From assembly GCF_032854445.1 (NCBI RefSeq), contig NC_088306.1, positions 808,501 through 872,500 of the forward strand: a stretch of DNA of 64,000 nucleotides, given 5' to 3'. This document shows positions 62,997 through 64,000 of the stretch, piece by piece. Within the stretch, counting starts at the first letter, position 1. Each line of letters begins with the position of its first letter. The notes beneath the pieces are model-generated. The model did no database searches, had not been told where the DNA came from, and saw only the letters and a program-made list of their open reading frames with translations. The position numbers and the translations under genes were made by a program. The stretch comes from Liolophura sinensis. Its lineage: Eukaryota; Mollusca; Polyplacophora; Chitonida; Chitonidae.

Positions 62997-63241
62997 CAAA
63001 TATATTTATTTGATTGGTGTTTTACGCCGTGCTCAAGAATATTTCACTTATACGACGGCGGCCAGCATTATGGTGGCAGGAAACCCGGCAGAGCTCGGGG
63101 GAAACCCACGACCATCCGCAGGTTGCTGACAGACCTTCCCACGTAGGGCTGGAGAGGAAGCCAGCATGAGCTGGGCTTGAACTCACAGTGACCGCATTGG
63201 TGAGAGACTCCTGGGTCTAACCGACTGAGCCACGGAGGCCC
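62997..63241 (-). mobile_element. tRNA-derived SINE (family 1), full-length copy
   Basis: On the minus strand it starts GGGGCCTCCGTGGCTCAGTC, a tRNA-like A box (TGGCTCAGTCGG), then GTGAGTTCAAGCCCAGCTCA (B-box-like). The body contains GCTGGCTTCCTCTCCAGCCC and AACCTGCGGATGGTCGTGGG. The tail is TACGACGTAA-type sequence (here CACGGCGTAAAACACCAATC) then AAATAAATATATTT. Fragments of the same family occur at 10424, 15058, 16040, 38700 and 43704. The 3' body may belong to a conserved-domain SINE superfamily such as MetaSINEs, but this is not certain. Confidence 0.88.
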
Positions 63242-64000
63242 CACCTACAAATATACTGGCTCACACCAAATAGAAACTTGTCGCATTGCTTCAGAGGCTG
63301 ACAGTAAAAACTCAGAACTTCTGCAAATCTGTGCAAATCATGGGGAGGGAGCATACTAAATGGAAGAGCAACATCATGGAGAAAGAGAAGAAAAAGAGAA
63401 CATGTACATTGGCTGTTTGAAGAGCAATGCCCATATAACAGGACTCTATGGACACCCCAGTCCCCGACAATCCCCCGAAATTAATTATTTCCCAAGTCAA
63501 TTGTGAGTGAGCGAAGGTGACATTCCGGAATATGCCAAACATGTGACAGCACAACAATCTGGAGCAAAATCTTGCTTTTCATACTTTTCCATAAAAACTA
63601 AAGGTATTTCTTTTTAACATTTTAATCTCTAATACACGTGTGGCAGTCAATTTCCATGGGAACCCAGAATTTAGAACCAATGAATGTTATTACTAGAAGA
63701 ACATTATCTTAATTTAGATAAATTTAAAAATTGAGAAGGCTTACATGCCAAGCAGAACTTAGACAAAAAACTACCACATGCTTTCTACCAAAAACTTCCA
63801 AACAGCAAATTGTTTACACAAATTTCTCACACTCGGCAAACTCATATCATGCTGCTCTCATTAGCTTAAATAGAAATTAGCCCTATCACGCTGAGTTATG
63901 TCCCCTGAGTCATGTCACTGGAACAGCTCTTCACACGACACATACACACACATCACCATGACAACTGTTAAGCCCCGCCTCCACTGGGAGGAGCTAGGGG
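63242..64000. other. CASK intron continuing past the window edge
   Basis: AT-rich sequence. No exon of the CASK SH3 or guanylate-kinase domains was recognised up to position 64000. Confidence 0.55.

Noticed and set aside
63180-63241. tRNA gene (minus strand)
   Set aside because: It is the tRNA-derived head of the full-length SINE at 62997-63241.

Overview
This is a eukaryotic, intron-containing, AT-rich window, most likely from a marine lophotrochozoan (mollusc or brachiopod type). The evidence is spliced animal genes (a rhodopsin-family GPCR, an MFS transporter, a cGAS/Mab-21-like nucleotidyltransferase and the C-terminus of CASK), tRNA-derived SINEs whose ends resemble those common in bivalve and brachiopod genomes, Jockey-like LINEs ending in (CATT)n tails, and one Polinton/Maverick. 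The species cannot be fixed from the sequence alone.

Layout. 1-9.7 kb: no host gene; relics of a Tc1/mariner transposase, LINEs, a foldback MITE, a 62-bp minisatellite and a tRNA-derived SINE. 10.06-12.88 kb (minus): two-exon, 342-aa adenosine/MECA-type GPCR whose 1.8-kb intron is half filled by a GATA-motif-rich minisatellite. 13.7-16.2 kb: minisatellites and SINE pieces. 16.2-19.2 kb (minus): 5'-truncated, decayed Jockey-like LINE. 19.6-36.75 kb (plus): three-exon, 545-aa MFS transporter with a readable core promoter. Its 14.8-kb first intron is mostly an 11.9-kb GC-rich Polinton fossil (21704-33570, target duplication TTTGTT), then a 28-bp minisatellite. 36.8-42.3 kb: duplicated repeats and large minisatellites, including two related 39-bp (13-codon) arrays. 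42.9-45.9 kb (minus): two-exon cGAS-like receptor/Mab-21-family gene, with all three catalytic acidic residues visible. 46.2-54 kb: a 70-bp-arm hairpin, a 1.5-kb 55-bp minisatellite, smaller arrays, MITEs and a SINE. 54-64 kb (minus): the last two coding exons of CASK, a repeat-poor stretch that may be its long 3' UTR, and an intron with a 51-bp minisatellite.

The four host genes show no common pathway; they look like ordinary neighbours in a gene-poor region. The most striking global property is the density of minisatellites: roughly twenty separate tandem arrays of 25-145-bp units. The Polinton is a broken fossil. It keeps recognisable DNA polymerase B, integrase, packaging ATPase and major capsid protein parts plus several small family genes, but I could not recognise its protease or penton genes. 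Its left end is composite, with two copies of the terminal repeat.
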